From Desulfotignum sp. (GTDB lineage Bacteria; Desulfobacterota; Desulfobacteria; Desulfobacterales; Desulfobacteraceae): a stretch of 64,000 nucleotides of DNA. The translations under genes and the position numbers were made by a program. The notes below the pieces were generated by a model, which worked only from the letters and a program-made list of their open reading frames with translations, searched no databases and was not told the DNA's origin. The first letter of the stretch is position 1; every line of letters starts with the position of its first letter. The DNA is taken from assembly GCA_011390335.1 (NCBI GenBank), contig JAABSO010000013.1, positions 31,353 to 95,352 on the forward strand, given 5' to 3'. This document shows, piece after piece, positions 54,887 to 63,586 of the stretch.

Positions 54887-55591
54887 TTATGGATGTTTTA
54901 CAACCCGGACGATCTCTTCGGCAAGTACCTGGGAAGCATCAATGGTGTCAAGGGGCAGATCCCCGCCCAGAACACTCAGTTCCGTGCACGCCACAATGGC
55001 CACCCGCACGGTCTGTTCCTTTAAATGATCACAAACCCGGGCATACTGCCGGTGGAGGTCCGGAAAAATACGGCCGGCTTTCACCTGCCGGATGATACTG
55101 AAAACCAGGTCCTGGTGTTCTGGGTCCGGCCAGACTTCCGCCATTCCCAGTGCTTCAAACCGCCGGGTATAAAGTTGGGTGATGGCCACGGCAGGAGAGG
55201 CCAGCATCCCGATTTTTTTCTCTTTGCCGAATCGGGTTTTCACCTGTTCCACCACCCGGTCGACCATGTTGACCACCGGTATGTTCACCGCCTGCTGCAC
55301 CGCATCATAATAATAGTGGGCCGTGTTGCAGGGGATAACCAGAAAGTCTGCGCCCCAGGTCTCCAGCCGTCGACCCATGTCTGCCATGACCGGCCCGGGG
55401 TCTTCCCCGTCCCCTTCAATAATGGCTTTGATCCGGGAGGGCACCTTGGGGTTGTTGTCCACAATGCACCGGATATGATCCTTGTCATTTGTGGCCGGGG
55501 TCAGGCGGATGATGCGCTGCATCAGGTCCACCGTGGCCTCAGGTCCCATCCCGCCGATGATGCCCACAATTTTTTCACGGGTTTGTGTCAT
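54887..55591 (-). CDS. Aspartate/glutamate racemase family protein
   Basis: A 234-residue cofactor-independent racemase. The start is MTQTREKIVGIIGGMGPEATV, and the two catalytic cysteines are in IPCNTAHYYY and VACTELSVLGG. The IPVVNMVDRVVE and EGDGEDPGPVMADMG segments fit the aspartate racemase branch. It is last in a same-strand group with the desulfhydrase-type lyase and a truncated TRAP receptor, so its substrate may be an unusual amino acid imported there. Confidence 0.85.
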   Translation of the reverse strand: MTQTREKIVGIIGGMGPEATVDLMQRIIRLTPATNDKDHIRCIVDNNPKVPSRIKAIIEGDGEDPGPVMADMGRRLETWGADFLVIPCNTAHYYYDAVQQAVNIPVVNMVDRVVEQVKTRFGKEKKIGMLASPAVAITQLYTRRFEALGMAEVWPDPEHQDLVFSIIRQVKAGRIFPDLHRQYARVCDHLKEQTVRVAIVACTELSVLGGDLPLDTIDASQVLAEEIVRVVKHP

Positions 55592-55765
55592 GTTCTCTGC
55601 TTTCTATTAAACTCATCTGAGTTACTGGCTGGTCTGGTGCCGGAAATCTGTCCGGTGGGGAAACTCTCAAATGTCTGTCCTCCGGGCTGAAATGTTGGAG
55701 CAGCCGTCCTTAACGTGTCTCCGACGGCTGCTTCCATGCATCTGTTTGCCGGCTGTTTCTGCCAC

Positions 55766-56767
55766 CTATTTTCGAAAGGTATCCATATAGGCATACAGGG
55801 CCGGAGATCCGCCCGTATGGAGAAACAGAACCTTTGCGCCGGGGGGAAAATGGTCTTTTCTGATCAAATCAATCAATCCGGCAGCGGTCTTGCCTGAATA
55901 CACCGGATCCAGGAGAATTGACTCGGTCTGTGCAAACAGTTTCACCGCCTCCACCATGGCATCTGTGGGGATCGAATATCCCGGCCCCACATACTGATCA
56001 AAGCACACCACAGTATCCCTGAAAATCTTTTTTGTGATGCCCAGTTTGCCGGCGGTTTCCCTGGCCAGTTTGTACACGATCTCTTCCTGGGCCTGTTTGT
56101 CCCTGGATACATTTATTCCGCTCACGGGGATACCGCTGTCCATGCCGGTCATTCCCACCACCAAACCGGAGTGGGTGCCGGCAGAGCCGGACGGTATCAC
56201 CATATGATCAATGTCCAGATGCATGTCATTGAGCTGGACCATAGTTTCCATGGCACAGGCCGCATATCCCAGCGCGCCGATGGCATTAGAGGCCCCGACC
56301 GGAATCATATAGGGTTTTTGCCCCTCACCGGACAGTTCGACCGCCTTTTTCTCCATGGCCGCCATCATGTCGGTGCCGCCGGGCACCACCTCAATGCTTT
56401 TGACCCCCATGAGTTGATACAGAAAATTATTGCCGCTGGCATCAGGATCATAAGCGCCTTTGACCCTTTCCTCCAGAATCAGGTGGCAGTCCAGACCTTC
56501 CTTGACCGCCCATGACAGGGTCAGCCGGCAGTGATTGGACTGAATCGCCCCGCAGGTGATGATGGTATCCGCCCCCTTTTCCAGGGCGTCGGCCATGCAG
56601 AACTCCAGTTTTCTGGTTTTGTTGCCCCCGCCTGCACCGGGAAGCAGGTCGTCACGCTTCACATACAGGGTGACATCCTTACCAAGACGTTTGCTTAACG
56701 CCGGCATGGGCTCAATGGGTGTAGGGGTGTGGATGTATTTTCTTCTGGGAAATTGTGCAAAATTCAT
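55766..56767 (-). CDS. PLP lyase: D-cysteine desulfhydrase / L-cysteate sulfo-lyase type
   Basis: A 333-residue fold-type II PLP enzyme of the ACC deaminase/D-cysteine desulfhydrase family. The PLP lysine is in GGGNKTRKLEF (about 48-58), then CGAIQSNHCRLTL, VGASNAIGALGY as phosphate-binding loop, and GSAGTHSGLVVGM. The start MNFAQFPRRKYIHTPTPIE is like both DcyD and CuyA. CuyA releases sulfite from L-cysteate, which would suit a sulfite-respiring anaerobe; DcyD releases sulfide from D-cysteine. Sequence alone does not separate them. The adjacent TRAP receptor remnant and racemase suggest use of an imported amino-acid-like substrate. Confidence 0.8.
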   Translation of the reverse strand: MNFAQFPRRKYIHTPTPIEPMPALSKRLGKDVTLYVKRDDLLPGAGGGNKTRKLEFCMADALEKGADTIITCGAIQSNHCRLTLSWAVKEGLDCHLILEERVKGAYDPDASGNNFLYQLMGVKSIEVVPGGTDMMAAMEKKAVELSGEGQKPYMIPVGASNAIGALGYAACAMETMVQLNDMHLDIDHMVIPSGSAGTHSGLVVGMTGMDSGIPVSGINVSRDKQAQEEIVYKLARETAGKLGITKKIFRDTVVCFDQYVGPGYSIPTDAMVEAVKLFAQTESILLDPVYSGKTAAGLIDLIRKDHFPPGAKVLFLHTGGSPALYAYMDTFRK

Positions 56768-56797
56768 GGGGTATTCCTTTTTATTTGAATCAGGGTT

Positions 56798-57130
56798 TCA
56801 GGTAATAAAAAACATCGTATAGTTGATCACCCGGACAATGGGATCAAAGGTGTCAAACGGCCCTCCCGTGATCACCCCCATGTGGATGGTGCCCATCTGG
56901 ATCTGGTGCAGGATTTCTGTTTCATTGCCGATGGAGGCGGAATGATAAATTTTCACCGTGTATGCCCCGTCCAACCGGGCCTCCAGAAGTTCTCTGAATT
57001 TTTCCGCCACAATGTTCTGGGCCGCCCCGGACTTGGTCACCACCCCCAGTTTAATGGTAAACGGTTTGGCAGCCAGGGCCGTAGCAGACATCACCAGCAC
57101 CATGGTCATGACCAGACAGACTTTTTTCAT
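56798..57130 (-). pseudogene. Truncated TRAP transporter receptor (DctP N-terminus)
   Basis: A 110-codon frame. A signal peptide (MKKVCLVMTMVLVMSATALAA) precedes KLGVVTKSGAAQNIVAEKFRELLEARLDG and IYHSASIGNETEILHQIQMGTIHMGV, the first third of a DctP-type solute-binding protein. Family members are about 330 residues, so two-thirds of the protein and the DctQM membrane subunits are absent. The stop lies 31 bases before the lyase gene, and no further DctP frame is found there. It is probably a deletion remnant; the promoter may still drive the lyase. Confidence 0.75.
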
Positions 57131-57148
57131 GCATCCTCCTCACAGCTT

Positions 57149-57168
57149 GGGGTCAGAAGTGTGCTTCT
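57149..57168. repeat. REP-like copy related to 52534-52590
   Basis: GGGGTCAGAAGTGTGCTTCT lies between the truncated TRAP gene and the nitroreductase gene. The outer arms AGAAG/CTTCT are inverted. The flank CCTTGTAATTATCGTT resembles the flank of the 52.5-kb copy. Confidence 0.55.
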
Positions 57169-57261
57169 CCAAAACAAACCCCTTGTAATTATCGTTGTTT
57201 GCCATTTATTATACGATAATGAAAAAAAAATGGTAGGCTTGAACCTGAAAAAAGGACACAA

Positions 57262-58188
57262 ATGCATTCGACATCCACTTCCGTAACCATTGATCCTGCC
57301 CGGTGCGCCGGCTGCGGCGCCTGTATCCGGGTGTGCCCGACAGAGATTATATCCCTGGAAAACAGCATTGCCAAGGCAGCACCCGACACAAACATTGCCC
57401 GGTGCCTGCAGTGCGGCCACTGCATGGCTGCCTGTCCGGAAAACGCCATCGCCATCCCGGCCCTGGATCTGGACCTGCATCACTTTTCCACCTTTGCCGT
57501 GGACACTGCCTGGCAGGCCCCGGGCAGCAGCCTTCCCACCCGGGATCTGGCCCGGCTCATGCTCTCCAGACGGTCCTGCCGGCATTACAGGCAGAGCCCG
57601 GTGGAAAAAGAAAAAATAGCAGATCTTATCAAGCTTGCGGTGTTCGCCCCCTCCGGCACCAACAGCCAGGCCTGGACCTTCACCTGCCTGGCAACGAGGG
57701 CCGAAGTCCTGGCCCTGGGACAATCCATCAAGGCATTTTTCGAGCGGCTGAACAAAAAAGCAGAGAACGTTCTTTTAAGAAAATTTCTGGCCCTGGTCGG
57801 GGCCAAAACCCTGGACCACTATTACACCAACTATTATGCATCGGTGAAAACCGCCATGGACCAAATGGAAACAGAAAACCGGGACCGGCTCTTTCACGAG
57901 GTGCCCGCTGTCATCCTCATCGGATCATCCCCCGGTGCCACCTGTCCCAAAGAAGATGCCCTGCTGGCAGCCGGCAACATTCTGCTGGCCGCCCACACCA
58001 TGGGTCTGGGTACCTGCCTGATCGGATTTGCCGTGGCTGCCATGGAGTCTGACCGGTCCATCCAGAAAGAACTGGGAATCCCGGAGTCGGAAACCATTCA
58101 TGCTGCCGTGGCCTTAGGATATCCCGATGAAATCTTTCAGCGCATCACCGGCCGGAAAAAACCGAAGATCAGGTTCCCGGGTAAATGA
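57262..58188 (+). CDS. Ferredoxin-domain nitroreductase family protein
   Basis: A 308-residue fusion. Residues about 10-70 carry two [4Fe-4S] motifs (CAGCGACIRVCP and CLQCGHCMAACP). From about 90 on it is a FMN-binding nitroreductase: RRSCRHYRQSPVEKEKI, FAPSGTNSQAWTFTCL, ALLAAGNILLAAHTMGLGTCLIGF and VALGYPDE. The fused ferredoxin indicates that electrons come from ferredoxin rather than only NAD(P)H. The physiological substrate is unknown. It is divergent from the TRAP/lyase/racemase group. Confidence 0.9.
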   Translation: MHSTSTSVTIDPARCAGCGACIRVCPTEIISLENSIAKAAPDTNIARCLQCGHCMAACPENAIAIPALDLDLHHFSTFAVDTAWQAPGSSLPTRDLARLMLSRRSCRHYRQSPVEKEKIADLIKLAVFAPSGTNSQAWTFTCLATRAEVLALGQSIKAFFERLNKKAENVLLRKFLALVGAKTLDHYYTNYYASVKTAMDQMETENRDRLFHEVPAVILIGSSPGATCPKEDALLAAGNILLAAHTMGLGTCLIGFAVAAMESDRSIQKELGIPESETIHAAVALGYPDEIFQRITGRKKPKIRFPGK

Positions 58189-58248
58189 ATTCACAAACCA
58201 AAGATTGCACCAGGAAAAAACGCATGACCCAGTTGGTTACTGCATGTA

Positions 58249-59356
58249 TCAATCCCAGCTGTCAATCTTCATGGTGCCGTATTCCGCAAGATTTTCCTGC
58301 ATGTTAAACACTTTGGCCAGCATGTGGGGCTCATGTCCGGCACCCTTTGCCAGGCCCTTTTTCACTGCTCTGTCAAAATACTCTCCCAAAATTGGCTGGT
58401 AATCCGGGTGGGCACATTTCTCGATAATAACCTTTGCCCGTTCCTTTGGACAAAGCCCCCGGACATCTGCCACCCCCTGCTCCGTAACCAGCACATCTAT
58501 GTCGTGTTCGGTATGATCGACATGGGTAACCATGGGCAGGATACAGCTGATGCCGGTGGGGTCACTCCGGGTCGGCCTGGTCGACGGACTGTGTAAAATG
58601 GAAAGAAATGCATTTCTTAAAAAATCTCCTGATCCCCCGATTCCGGCCACAATTCCTGATCCTGCCACCATACTTGAATTTGCCTGGGCATAGATATCAA
58701 ATTCAACAGGCGTATTCATGGCAATTACCTGAAAGCGCCGGATCAGTTCCGCGTGGTTGCTCAAATACGTGGGCCGCAGAACAATACGGTCTGTATATTT
58801 TTCAAAATTCTTGTAAAACCTTTTTTTCCCGATATCGGAAAGGGTAAAAGAGGTTCCTGAGACAAAATCGAGTTTCCCGGCATCCATCAGATCCAACGTC
58901 GTATCCTGCATAACCTCGGTCCATATTTGCAGATGCTCGAAGGGACCTGAGGCAAGCCCGCCAAAAACCGCGTTGGCAATTGCACCCACCCCTGACTGCA
59001 AAGGAAGCAGATTTTGGGGCAACCGGTTTTGGTTGACCTCAGATTCAAAAAAATTAAGAATATTTGCAGCAATCGCCTTTTCATTCTCCCCCGGGGGGGG
59101 CTGTGACTTTCCAGACCCCATTTCTCTTGATTCCACAATGGCGACGATTTTATCAGATTCACAGGGAACATATGTCATCCCGATTCGGTCATCCACCTTT
59201 GTAATGGGGATAGGATCAGCGCTGGGAAATCGTTCTGTCACCGGTATATCATGCAGCCCCTCAAAAGAGGGAATCGCCGTGTTGATTTCGATGATGAGCT
59301 TTTCCGCCATCAGGATAAATTCAATACTCATTCCGACATCCGAGGTAAAAACGATG
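58249..59356 (-). pseudogene. Acetyl-CoA hydrolase/CoA-transferase, 5'-truncated by IS
   Basis: The C-terminal about 370 residues of a succinyl-CoA:acetate CoA-transferase-like (Cat1/AarC) protein. Seen: VGAIANAVFGGLASGPFEHLQIWTE and MDAGKLDFVSGTSFTL (glutamate and loop regions), AGIGGSGDFLRNAFLS, and the C-terminal VTEQGVADVRGLCPKERA. Full-length members are about 500 residues; the N-terminal ~130 are missing. The homologous part begins at 59356, exactly where the insertion element's left inverted repeat begins. The open frame actually runs to 59403 inside the element and can only give a hybrid start. The fragment likely has no complete active site. Confidence 0.8.
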
Positions 59357-59373
59357 CAGCAATTCTCGGTGAA
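59357..59373. repeat. IS left terminal inverted repeat
   Basis: CAGCAATTCTCGGTGAA, matched perfectly in inverse orientation at 61130-61146. It is the junction with the CoA-transferase fragment. Confidence 0.8.
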
Positions 59374-59608
59374 CAGAAGAAAGCTGTAAAATCGGCTTTT
59401 CATGCATCAAATATTTTTTTTACTTCGTAATATTTTTTCAATCTTCCAAGCATTGTCTGAAATATCACAAAACCATAACCGTTTTGATGGTAAATGAAAT
59501 TATTTTATAAATATTTGAAATAATTGAAATAATTGAAGATATAAACTAGACTTTTTTGTCATTTTATGATAGCTTTATCCAAATGCATAATAATTGGGAG
59601 CTATCAGC

Positions 59609-60922
59609 TTGAATACTGGAACGAAACTTGGTTTTTCAAACTTCAGAAAGTCGGTCTCAGCCCGCGTCAATGAAATCGCTGAGATTGAGATGCGGCAGGT
59701 TGGAAAAATCAGGCATTCCATGCATGATGCCTGTCTGAGCGCCCTTGCCATGATGTATTTTCAAGATGCTTCAATGCTCGAATTCCAAAGACGTCTGCAA
59801 GAACAGACGCAAATGAATAATCTACAGACGTTGTTTCAAGTTGAAACTATTCCCAAAGACAACCAATTAAGAAGCATCATTGATGTCATACCTTCTCAAA
59901 AACTGTTTCCAATTTTCAACGATTTTTTCCGACTACTGCAGCGGGGAAATCAGTTGCAACCTTTTCAATTTCTGGATGAAGGGTATCTCCTGCCTATTGA
60001 TGGTACACAGTATTTCAGTTCAGAAACCATCAACTGCTCCTCATGTTTAACAAAGGTTTACAAAAATGGAACCATTAATTATTCCCATAAAGTTCTGGGC
60101 GCGTCTATTGTACATCCAGAAAAAAAACAGGTGGTCCCGTTGGCACCGGAGCCAATCAAAAATAGTGATGGTTCAAAAAAACAGGATTGCGAGATCAATG
60201 CCGGCAAACGGTTTTTAGACCGGATTCGGCAAGAACATCCAAAACTGCGGATCGTGATTACAGCTGATGATTTGTATTCAAGGCAGCCGTTTATTGAGGC
60301 TCTCAATCAAAACACAATGTCATATATCCTGATAGCAAAACCCAGCAGCCATAAGGTTTTATTCGATCAAATCATTGAAAAAGAGGATCTGGATCAGGTT
60401 CAGCTTTTGGAGTGGCAGGATAACAAGGGTGCCATCCATAGATATGAATGGATCAATGATATCAGGTTGAATGGTAACAAATCAGCCCCGCTGGTCAATT
60501 TTTTTGAATACAGCATCATCCGGGATGGAGATAAAATCACCTATACCAACAGCTGGGTGACTGATATCCGGGTCAGTGACGACAATGTTGCAAAGCTTGT
60601 CAAAGCAGGTCGGGCAAAATGGAAAATTGAAAATGAAAACTTCAATACCCTGAAAAATCTTGGCTATCATGCTGAACACAATTTTGGTCATGGGAAAAAG
60701 AGCTTATCATTCAATTTTTTTCTATTCACCCTGCTGGCTTTTTTTATGCATCAAATCATTGAGCTCAGAGATCCTTTGTACCAAATAGCAAGGGCCAAAT
60801 TCAGTGCGAGAAAAGAATTCTGGAACCAGTTGCGTTGTACAATCCGGGTCATAATATTCGAAAATTGGGAATCATTGCTTGGTTTTGTGACCTCCCCGCC
60901 AACCGATATTCGTGCCACATGA
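59609..60922 (+). CDS. DDE transposase
   Basis: A 437-residue transposase of the insertion element. Three catalytic regions are visible: LPIDGTQYFSSE (first Asp), RIVITADDLYSRQP (second Asp) and KWKIENENFNTLKNLGYHAEHNFGHG (Glu, written here as KIENENFNTL and GHGKKSLS). This is the IS4-clan/ISNCY-like pattern. The start is TTG 59609, 8 bases after GGGAG. The frame appears intact, so the element may still be active. Confidence 0.85.
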   Translation: MNTGTKLGFSNFRKSVSARVNEIAEIEMRQVGKIRHSMHDACLSALAMMYFQDASMLEFQRRLQEQTQMNNLQTLFQVETIPKDNQLRSIIDVIPSQKLFPIFNDFFRLLQRGNQLQPFQFLDEGYLLPIDGTQYFSSETINCSSCLTKVYKNGTINYSHKVLGASIVHPEKKQVVPLAPEPIKNSDGSKKQDCEINAGKRFLDRIRQEHPKLRIVITADDLYSRQPFIEALNQNTMSYILIAKPSSHKVLFDQIIEKEDLDQVQLLEWQDNKGAIHRYEWINDIRLNGNKSAPLVNFFEYSIIRDGDKITYTNSWVTDIRVSDDNVAKLVKAGRAKWKIENENFNTLKNLGYHAEHNFGHGKKSLSFNFFLFTLLAFFMHQIIELRDPLYQIARAKFSARKEFWNQLRCTIRVIIFENWESLLGFVTSPPTDIRAT

Positions 60923-61129
60923 AAATTTGGTTCACCCGATCAACAAATGGTTGTGATTCATCAAGGCCGTTTCAGGTCAATGGACCTCTGTTGGCTTCTG
61001 GCCGGTTTTCTTGACATTTCCCACAAACCTGATACATAAGTTGACAGCAATTTGGGCTGAGAATCTTAATTTTCAGCTGACACCGGACTGAATTTTGGTG
61101 GATTGATATTTTTGAGGGAATTTTAAACC

Positions 61130-61146
61130 TTCACCGAGAATTGCTG
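61130..61146. repeat. IS right terminal inverted repeat
   Basis: TTCACCGAGAATTGCTG, exact inverse of the left end. The flanking base sequence on the right differs from the left flank. Confidence 0.8.
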
Positions 61147-61249
61147 TTAATATATAAAAATTATAGCAACAACTTTTCTTGAAGCATTCCCTCTGTTCTG
61201 GTATTCCTATAAGCAATTCAATACAAATATACAAAAAACGGAGGTGACA

Positions 61250-61648
61250 ATGCCTGCAATAATAAGTGTTCTTCTTCTTTTAAGTGGCCTGATCGGTATA
61301 TTCATTGGTCAAAGGATGGTCAAGAACCGTTATGACTTTTTCTTTCGACAGGCTCAGCCAGAAGACATTGTGGCTTTTAGAACTGTTTTTGTTTATGTGG
61401 GTGATGGCTCCTACCACAAAAAGACTGTCTCGAATATTTTGACCTTCGGTAATGATTGGAAAGCATTTGAAACTGATGATGGGTGTCAATATGTCCTGGG
61501 AGAATGCTTTATAAAAGAAGACAGTCAAAGATCTTCGATTAGCAAGGAAACAAAAGGAAAATGGGTCAGCAGGGAAGAATTGAATCAATACGAAAAAACT
61601 TTTGGAAACCCAATTAAACAATTGGAACATAACACTAAGAAAGAATAA
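61250..61648 (+). CDS. Small membrane-anchored protein, unknown
   Basis: A 132-residue protein not recognised. Residues 3-20 are a single hydrophobic helix (PAIISVLLLLSGLIGIFIG), followed by a soluble domain with FVYVGDGSYHKKTVSNILTF and a charged tail. A strong GGAGGTGAC lies just before ATG 61250, supporting expression. It is followed 11 bases later by the DUF2007-like gene, and both sit directly before an attC-like site, so they may form a mobile gene cassette. Confidence 0.65.
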   Translation: MPAIISVLLLLSGLIGIFIGQRMVKNRYDFFFRQAQPEDIVAFRTVFVYVGDGSYHKKTVSNILTFGNDWKAFETDDGCQYVLGECFIKEDSQRSSISKETKGKWVSREELNQYEKTFGNPIKQLEHNTKKE

Positions 61649-61659
61649 GAGGGAAAATA

Positions 61660-61992
61660 ATGATAAAAATATATACAGCAAATCTCCTTGTTGATGCTCA
61701 CATTTTAAAGGGCCTTTTGGAATCACAAGGTATCAAGTGCGAGGTAAAGGGAGAATATCTTTTCGGTGCCCGTGGAGAACTCCCTATAACACCAGAGACG
61801 GCTCCTTCTGTCTGGATACTTGATGAAACAAACATCAATGAAGCAAAAGCCATAGTTCAAGGTTTTGAAAGTAGTTTAGCAGAAGGCGTTTCAAATAATG
61901 ATGATTGGGTTTGTAAATCTTGTGGTGAAGAATCTGAAGCCCAATTTACAGAATGTTGGAATTGTGGTTCGCCTCATGAATTCGTGGAGTAG
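61660..61992 (+). CDS. DUF2007-like signal-transduction protein with zinc ribbon
   Basis: A 110-residue protein. Residues 1-70 fit the DUF2007 fold: MIKIYTANLLVDAHILKGLL, GIKCEVKGE and PSVWILDETNINEAKAIV. Residues about 85-105 form a zinc ribbon with WVCKSCGEE and CWNCGSPHE (four cysteines). Function is unknown; the family is annotated as putative signal-transducing. It ends 13 bases before the attC-like site. Confidence 0.75.
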   Translation: MIKIYTANLLVDAHILKGLLESQGIKCEVKGEYLFGARGELPITPETAPSVWILDETNINEAKAIVQGFESSLAEGVSNNDDWVCKSCGEESEAQFTECWNCGSPHEFVE

Positions 61993-62004
61993 CTCCAAAT
62001 TGAT

Positions 62005-62098
62005 AGCTAACCCTTTGTTGCAGCGGACCGCTTGGGGCGGCTTCGCCTCCCCAGTACCCTCGACTTAGCTCGGCGGCCCCTGAACTCAACCGTTCAAC
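62005..62098 (+). other. attC-like (integron cassette recombination) site
   Basis: A 94-base imperfect hairpin. The 5' side has AGCTAACCCTTTGTTGCAGCGGAC, given here as GCTAACCC then TTGCAGCGGAC, and the 3' side GGCCCCTGAACTCAACCGTT then CAAC. These match the layout of attC sites (TAAC ... GCGGAC ... CGCTGAACTCAA.CGTT). The variable middle includes the hairpin GGGGCGGC/GCCTCCCC. The outer core boxes deviate at single positions from the consensus RYYYAAC/GTTRRRY. No integron integrase lies in the window. Confidence 0.45.
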
Positions 62099-62398
62099 TA
62101 TATTACCTGACAAGCTGAATGAAATCCATCTTTTCAAATTCAACAATATAATATATTTCGTTGAAAATGCGCCTCTCTTTGAGTTGCACATAAATTATCC
62201 AATGGCTGAAAATTCAGAGGCCGAAAATGTATATGATACCAATACTTGCAATACTTTTTACCATCCTTGAAAAACACCTGAAAAAAATGTTAGATGTATA
62301 AACCGACAAAGGTTTAGAAGTGAAATCTCAATCTGTTTTATCTTTGGCATTCTGTCCTTTAAAGCAATCAACTTAAAAACGATGATCCCATTGTCGGA

Positions 62399-63586
62399 TT
62401 ATTTTGGTGACCGAATATCAAATCGTGGTGATTTCAGCATCCGTGTGATTTCTTCCTTCAGATTGGTTTCATCTGGATTTTTGATGCTCTCGCACATCAG
62501 CATATTATACAGAGCCTCCTGTTCCACCGGAAGCATGAAATCACCGTTCGGGTTGCTCCGAAGCTGAATATGTGCGGCCCATGGTACAAAATATGTGGTG
62601 GGTGGAAATCCGTCATATTCTGATATATCTATATTAAGACCTGCAATATAAAGTAGATTTTTTCCGTCATATTCCCTGCCCCTTCGAATAGATTCCACGG
62701 CCCTTGCAAATTCATGCTGTATATTGATTTTTGCGGCATGGAGCAGAGGATTTCTGGATGTAACGATTCGAGGCATGAAATCAATGATATTTTTTTCCAG
62801 GAATAAGCTGTCATCTGTTTCATGAAAATCTTCTCGGAAAAAGAAGAGATCATCAGTCAAATAATCACCGATGCATTCACCATTACCAGATTTCCATTCA
62901 TATCCGACAAGATCCATTCGCTTTTTGAACTTTTGGGATACTTCAAAGGACTGCATGGTGCTGGAGGCTCCCATGGGCCTGATACATCCGTCCTCATGAA
63001 TTTTTGCAATATTCTGCAATCGTAACACCAGGCCATTCTTGACCGGGTGGGTAAAGAAATCAATAAAGGCATTCTTTGCAGTAATCAGGTATCTGCCGGA
63101 TTTTGACTGGGACAGGAAAATGCGGTCCCGGGCGAAATGAAACTGCTCTAAATACGGTGTAATGACATGTGACAACTTGCCGCACGAAACCGATATGGTT
63201 TTTTCAGACATCCGTGGCCTAAGGTAGGTTCCGTAAATCCCTGTTTTAGGGTTGTACCCCACATGACTTGCCTGAACAATGACTGAATCTTCTCCGTGAC
63301 TGGCATGGGGGGCATGTCTATCGGTGGCCATAATACCACCGACACGGCCGTGATTGAATGGAAATGTTCCAAAATGCTTTGTCAGAAGAATGATGGGAAG
63401 TCCCTGATTTTCGTCGGAACAAAAAGCTCTTGACGGCATAATTAACCCTTTCCTGAATCCAAGCCGGTTACACAGATTATAAAGCCGGGGCACAAATTCC
63501 GGATATGGGATGGCCATTCCGTCCACGGTAAAATCAGCCATTTCTCTTACAATCGTCACTATCGGGTTTGGTTTTGCCGATATCAT
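62399..63586 (-). CDS. LCIB-like (theta-type) carbonic anhydrase family protein, tentative
   Basis: A 395-residue protein. The conserved block has GRVGGIMATDRHAPHASHGED then VIVQASHVGYNPKTG, and later PRMSEKTISVSCGKL. Cys56 (FCSDEN, a C-x-D), His108 (ASHVGY) and Cys135 (SCGK) give the C-H-C pattern that I associate with the zinc site of algal LCIB/theta-carbonic anhydrase proteins. If so it would hydrate CO2. The C-terminal 200 residues are not recognised. No membrane segment or signal peptide is seen. The gene stands alone in an AT-rich accessory region. Another zinc enzyme fold cannot be excluded. Confidence 0.5.
   Translation of the reverse strand: MISAKPNPIVTIVREMADFTVDGMAIPYPEFVPRLYNLCNRLGFRKGLIMPSRAFCSDENQGLPIILLTKHFGTFPFNHGRVGGIMATDRHAPHASHGEDSVIVQASHVGYNPKTGIYGTYLRPRMSEKTISVSCGKLSHVITPYLEQFHFARDRIFLSQSKSGRYLITAKNAFIDFFTHPVKNGLVLRLQNIAKIHEDGCIRPMGASSTMQSFEVSQKFKKRMDLVGYEWKSGNGECIGDYLTDDLFFFREDFHETDDSLFLEKNIIDFMPRIVTSRNPLLHAAKINIQHEFARAVESIRRGREYDGKNLLYIAGLNIDISEYDGFPPTTYFVPWAAHIQLRSNPNGDFMLPVEQEALYNMLMCESIKNPDETNLKEEITRMLKSPRFDIRSPK

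Larger units (their letters stand above)
59357..61146 (+). mobile_element. Insertion sequence with 17-bp terminal inverted repeats
   Basis: A 1790-bp element bounded by CAGCAATTCTCGGTGAA at 59357-59373 and its exact reverse complement TTCACCGAGAATTGCTG at 61130-61146. It contains a single DDE transposase gene. The left end truncates the CoA-transferase gene, but the sequence beyond the right end (AT-rich, 61147 on) is not the missing N-terminus, and no target duplication is visible (ACGATG versus TTAATA). So the insertion was followed by deletion or rearrangement. The element is AT-rich compared with the genome on its left. Confidence 0.8.
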
